NCBI GenBank assembly: GCA_947496145.1
Contig: CANMBS010000015.1
Location: forward strand, 1-64,000
Length of the DNA stretch: 64,000 bases
Reading direction: 5' to 3'
DNA from: an uncultured Pseudovibrio sp.
GTDB lineage: Bacteria > Pseudomonadota > Alphaproteobacteria > Rhizobiales > Stappiaceae
The first letter of the stretch is position 1. Each line of letters begins with the position of its first letter. Below are positions 61,457 to 64,000 of the stretch, in pieces. The notes under the pieces were generated by a model. The model did not search any database and was not told the DNA's origin. It saw nothing but the letters and a program-made list of their open reading frames with translations. Made by a program: the position numbers and the translations under genes.

Positions 61457-62084
61457 ATCCAGCAGTGAAGACAAACTGCCTGAAATGCTTGGCATAACAA
61501 TTGGCCGGGCGGTGACCGTTGACAGCATCTCTGTAAAACTGTTGCCCAAAGACAGTCTGATTGAAGTGCCGCAGCTTACATTTTCAATTGTTGCTCAGGG
61601 CCATAGTGATCTGGGCGAACAGTCTCACCTGCACCGCTTCTACCCTGATGATGACAGTGTACTGTTGCAAATTCAGGGCGGCGACGGGATCAAGGATGAG
61701 CGTGTCGATGAGATCATGCTGTGGTCCTACTACGACGTAAAGTACCCCAGCACAGACCAGCAGTGGCATGATATTCGCCGTTCCATTTGCCAGACAACCT
61801 TTTCCCTGCCCGGCCCGGAAGGGAATGTGGTGTTTGAACGGGCGTGGTTTGACAGCTCAGACCAGCCAGAAGAGCCCATGCAGTACTGGGAGACCATCAG
61901 TGAGGACGAGTCTGGCAAGTCCAAACGTAAAATCTTCCAAACCGCTATGCTGTTTGCGAGAGAGTTGAGCGACGGCAAAGACGAAATGCTTCTGATCAAC
62001 ATGGAAGAGGCGGAAGGTTCCGGTGAGCGCAGTGTGGCCTACATGCTCGGTCGCAGCCTTTCACAACATGAATTAAATACATAA
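61437..62084 (+). CDS. DUF2491 protein (YjfK-like)
   Basis: A 215-residue soluble protein of the DUF2491/YjfK family. Typical segments are GQSHLHRFYPDDDSVLLQIQ, EIMLWSYYDVKYPSTDQQW and NVVFERAWFDSSDQPEEPMQYWE. It overlaps the K+ channel gene by 20 bp. The ATG at 61437 has GGAG 7 nt upstream. The family has no known activity but is tied to PspA and DUF350 genes. Confidence 0.82.
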   Translation: MLKFWRKSSSEDKLPEMLGITIGRAVTVDSISVKLLPKDSLIEVPQLTFSIVAQGHSDLGEQSHLHRFYPDDDSVLLQIQGGDGIKDERVDEIMLWSYYDVKYPSTDQQWHDIRRSICQTTFSLPGPEGNVVFERAWFDSSDQPEEPMQYWETISEDESGKSKRKIFQTAMLFARELSDGKDEMLLINMEEAEGSGERSVAYMLGRSLSQHELNT

Positions 62085-62101
62085 GTTATATGGAGGCCGT
62101 T

Positions 62102-62512
62102 TTGGCTGAACTTCAGGATTCTCTATTCGGCTTAGTGCCCTTTCTTGCCTATTTTGCTGTCGCTATTTTAATGCTTGTGGTGTTTGTAACCATTTACAAG
62201 CTGGTGACACCACACAAAGAAATGGCGCTTATTAAAGAAAACAACAGTGCCGCATCGCTTTCGCTCACGGGTGCTGTGCTTGGTTTTTCCATTCCAATTG
62301 CCAGTGCTGCTGCAAACTCTGTTGGTCTGATTGATTTTGCTGTCTGGGGTGTTGTTGCAGGCATCCTGCAAATTGTCACTTTCCTTGTGTTCCGCGCGTT
62401 TTATCCAAAAGTGTCCCACAGGATTGAAAAGGGTGAAACCGCAATTGGCATCCACCTTGGTGGTGTTTCCATCAGCGTCGGACTTTTGAATGCCGCTTGC
62501 ATGACCTACTGA
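62102..62512 (+). CDS. DUF350 membrane protein (YjfL-like)
   Basis: A 136-residue protein with four membrane spans (LVPFLAYFAVAILMLVVFVT; SLTGAVLGFSIPIASAAANS; WGVVAGILQIVTFLVF; HLGGVSISVGLLNAACMTY). It is a typical DUF350/YjfL protein. The TTG at 62102 is the better start because GGAGG lies 6 nt upstream; the ATG at 62090 has no ribosome site. The DUF350 family is linked to PspA and ATP-grasp genes in many genomes. Confidence 0.82.
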   Translation: MAELQDSLFGLVPFLAYFAVAILMLVVFVTIYKLVTPHKEMALIKENNSAASLSLTGAVLGFSIPIASAAANSVGLIDFAVWGVVAGILQIVTFLVFRAFYPKVSHRIEKGETAIGIHLGGVSISVGLLNAACMTY

Positions 62513-62529
62513 GCCTTGGGGGAAACCAG

Positions 62530-63126
62530 ATGAAACGTTCAGGACCTCTAAAACTCGTCCTCATGGCAACCGCCGGCGTGTCACTCGCTGCTTGTGGTCA
62601 GACGGAAGAACAAGCGGACGGACAGGTTTTTATCGACAAGAAGCAATGCGTTTCTGCTGAGCAATACAGCATGAACGAATGCACGGTAGCCTTTAATGTT
62701 GCAAAGGAAGCGGACAAGACCTCCGCACCGCGCTATGATAGCCGCCGCCTTTGTGAAGACCAACACGGGCAGTATACATGTGTTCCGGTGCATGAGGATA
62801 ATAGCTCCGCCATCAGCTACTTTGTTCCTCTCGCGGCTGGATACTTTATTGCCAATGCTACGCAAGGCTTGTCTGACTGGAAGTATCGCGTTCGCCCGCT
62901 TTATCCTGATCGTGAGCGCCGCCATTTTTATACAGGTGGCGGACATGTTCTCGATCTCGATTTGTCATCAGGCGGTCGGTCTGCTCGCATTCCAAAAAAA
63001 GCAACGGCAAAACTGCCTAAACCATCAAAAGTGCAGACCCGCACCTCTGTTGCTTCCCGTGGTGGCTTTGGCTCCCGATCAAGCAGCAGCAGCTCGCGCA
63101 GCAGTGGACGCAGCTACGGCGGCTAA
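62530..63126 (+). CDS. DUF1190 lipoprotein (YjfM-like)
   Basis: A 198-residue lipoprotein. Signal peptide and lipobox: LKLVLMATAGVSLAACGQTE, lipidated at the Cys. The mature part has a Cys-containing DUF1190 core (DKKQCVSAEQYSMNECTVAFN; LCEDQHGQYTCVPV). The tail is Ser/Gly-rich (SRGGFGSRSSSSSSRSSG). The start at 62530 is chosen by the signal peptide. It ends the operon and is followed by a terminator. Confidence 0.85.
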   Translation: MKRSGPLKLVLMATAGVSLAACGQTEEQADGQVFIDKKQCVSAEQYSMNECTVAFNVAKEADKTSAPRYDSRRLCEDQHGQYTCVPVHEDNSSAISYFVPLAAGYFIANATQGLSDWKYRVRPLYPDRERRHFYTGGGHVLDLDLSSGGRSARIPKKATAKLPKPSKVQTRTSVASRGGFGSRSSSSSSRSSGRSYGG

Positions 63127-63146
63127 TGTCACTTGGTCACTGATGA

Positions 63147-63183
63147 AAAACAGAGTTAGAACGATATGTTCCAACTCTGTTTC
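63147..63183. terminator. Bidirectional terminator
   Basis: AAACAGAGTT (63148-63157) pairs with AACTCTGTTT (63173-63182), extended inward by GAAC/GTTC. It has an A-run before and Ts after. It lies between the convergent DUF1190 and Rrf2 genes. Confidence 0.82.
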
Positions 63184-63202
63184 ATACCGCTTATCCCAAA
63201 AC

Positions 63203-63697
63203 TCACGCTTGCATCTTCGCTTCAGGCGCTGCTCTGGTGGTGCCAAGCATTGCAATTACCGGGTCTGAGAGGCTGAGGATGTCATGCAACTCGGTGTTGC
63301 CATCCACCAGATCCACGAGGGTGACTGTATCAAGCACACCGTAAAAGGCAGCCAGTGCTCGTTTAAGTGTGGTCTGCAACCGGCAGCAAGGTGAGATAGG
63401 GCATTTAATCTCGCCGTTTTCAAAACACTCTGCAAAGGGCAGGTCTGCTTCAAAGCAGCGAAAGACTGAGCCAACCGAAATTTCATGTGCATCCCGGCTA
63501 AGCCGCAGCCCACCACTGCGCCCGCGCAATGTTGAAATGTATCCGTTTTGCGCCAGCGCATTGATCACCTGTGCCAGATGATTTTCCGAGGCCCCGCAGG
63601 ATTTAGCGATCTCAGATTTACGTACCAGCTTGCCATCATTCACGGCGAGGCACATGAGTGTACGCATAGCAAGATTTGTCCGAGTGGTGAGTCGCAT
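63203..63697 (-). CDS. Rrf2-family regulator (NsrR-like)
   Basis: A 164-residue Rrf2 regulator. N-terminal winged helix: MRLTTRTNLAMRTLMCLAV, SEIAKSCGASENHLAQVINAL, STLRGRSGGLRLSRD. Three Cys of a likely Fe-S site follow in CFENGEIKCPISPC, with a further Cys just after, the arrangement seen in NsrR. It probably senses NO or redox state. Its targets are not evident here; the genes it controls may lie outside the window. Confidence 0.85.
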   Translation of the reverse strand: MRLTTRTNLAMRTLMCLAVNDGKLVRKSEIAKSCGASENHLAQVINALAQNGYISTLRGRSGGLRLSRDAHEISVGSVFRCFEADLPFAECFENGEIKCPISPCCRLQTTLKRALAAFYGVLDTVTLVDLVDGNTELHDILSLSDPVIAMLGTTRAAPEAKMQA

Positions 63698-64000
63698 TTT
63701 ATCTCCCGTTAAGTTGCGGCCTTTTGTCCGTAGTCGCCCTTATCTACCTTATTTCACAGCATCTGAACTTGACAAGGATCAGGTGAAAATGTGCTCATGT
63801 AAAAAAGATATCTCTAAAATACATGTTATCACGTCGATCATAACCACCCATCCCCCAGCGCTCTTTCAAGACAATCCCGCAGCAGTCACAGGACTGGAGA
63901 TGCTTACAAGAGCACCACAGGATTACTCAGTCCAGCCAAATGACACAATCAACGCAAAAAACACCTGAAAAACGCAAAGCAACGCAAATCCAGCGCAAAC
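63698..64000. other. Window end without a clear gene
   Basis: I find no convincing gene. The first 100 bases should contain the promoter of the Rrf2 gene. The end has several GCAAA/ACGCAAA direct repeats (63951-64000) whose meaning cannot be judged from the cut edge. Confidence 0.35.

Noticed and set aside
63930-64000. Possible CRISPR-like or tandem repeats (ACGCAAA units) at the window end
   Set aside because: Units are very short and irregular and run into the window edge; no spacers or cas genes are seen.

Overview
The window looks like chromosomal DNA of a marine-type alphaproteobacterium, most like Pseudovibrio or another member of the Stappiaceae. This is inferred from gene content (a TRAP transporter, a DUF6502/DUF5666 pair, an IorAB-type oxidoreductase, many MarR/GntR/LysR regulators) and moderate GC with AT-rich intergenic stretches; no rRNA or tRNA is present to confirm it. 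I see no CRISPR array, prophage or replication origin.

Left part (1-13.8 kb). After a broken IS6-family transposase comes a catabolic operon: cyclase-type metal hydrolase, FAD oxidoreductase, MarR regulator and a two-gene indolepyruvate-ferredoxin-oxidoreductase-like enzyme. It is followed by a cupin, a fumarylacetoacetate-hydrolase-family enzyme and a decayed SDR gene. The set suggests breakdown of an aromatic compound or aryl 2-oxo acid. An IS5-family relic and a siderophore-use pair (AraC regulator, siderophore-interacting protein) follow.

Middle (13.8-39 kb). A C-methyltransferase/epimerase pair precedes a GntR-controlled sugar-acid locus (KDPGal aldolase, KDGal kinase, RraA-family protein, 2-hydroxyacid dehydrogenase, TRAP transporter). 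Next is a PTS/MurQ operon for N-acetylglucosamine or N-acetylmuramic acid. A LysR-controlled three-gene redox operon follows, then an enoyl-CoA hydratase / membrane flavoreductase / adenylation-domain operon whose last two genes resemble the parts of the fungal fusion protein TmpL, and a DUF6502/DUF5666 pair.

Island (39.2-57 kb). This is the most interesting region: a tightly packed biosynthetic cluster that I do not recognise. The leftward arm runs ACP, chain-length-factor-like protein, ketosynthase, two PaaK-like adenylating enzymes, membrane protein, hotdog protein, membrane protein, second hotdog protein, ketoreductase, arylamine-N-acetyltransferase-like amide synthase, small protein, ATP-grasp ligase, flavin monooxygenase and aldo/keto reductase. 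The divergent rightward arm runs SbnI-like serine kinase, fold-III PLP decarboxylase, SbnA-like synthase, NADPH enoyl-reductase-like protein and a LuxR-type regulator. Together they suggest a reduced polyketide or polyene chain joined by an amide to an amino acid or diamine made from O-phosphoserine.

Right part (57-64 kb). A degenerate IS5 transposase is interrupted by a 99-bp MITE-like element with a clean TA target duplication; a second copy lies at 13.7 kb in the opposite orientation. The window then holds a PspA/Yjf membrane-stress cluster (ATP-grasp YjfC type, PspA, DUF2170, K+ channel, DUF2491, DUF350, DUF1190 lipoprotein) and ends with a convergent Rrf2/NsrR-like regulator.
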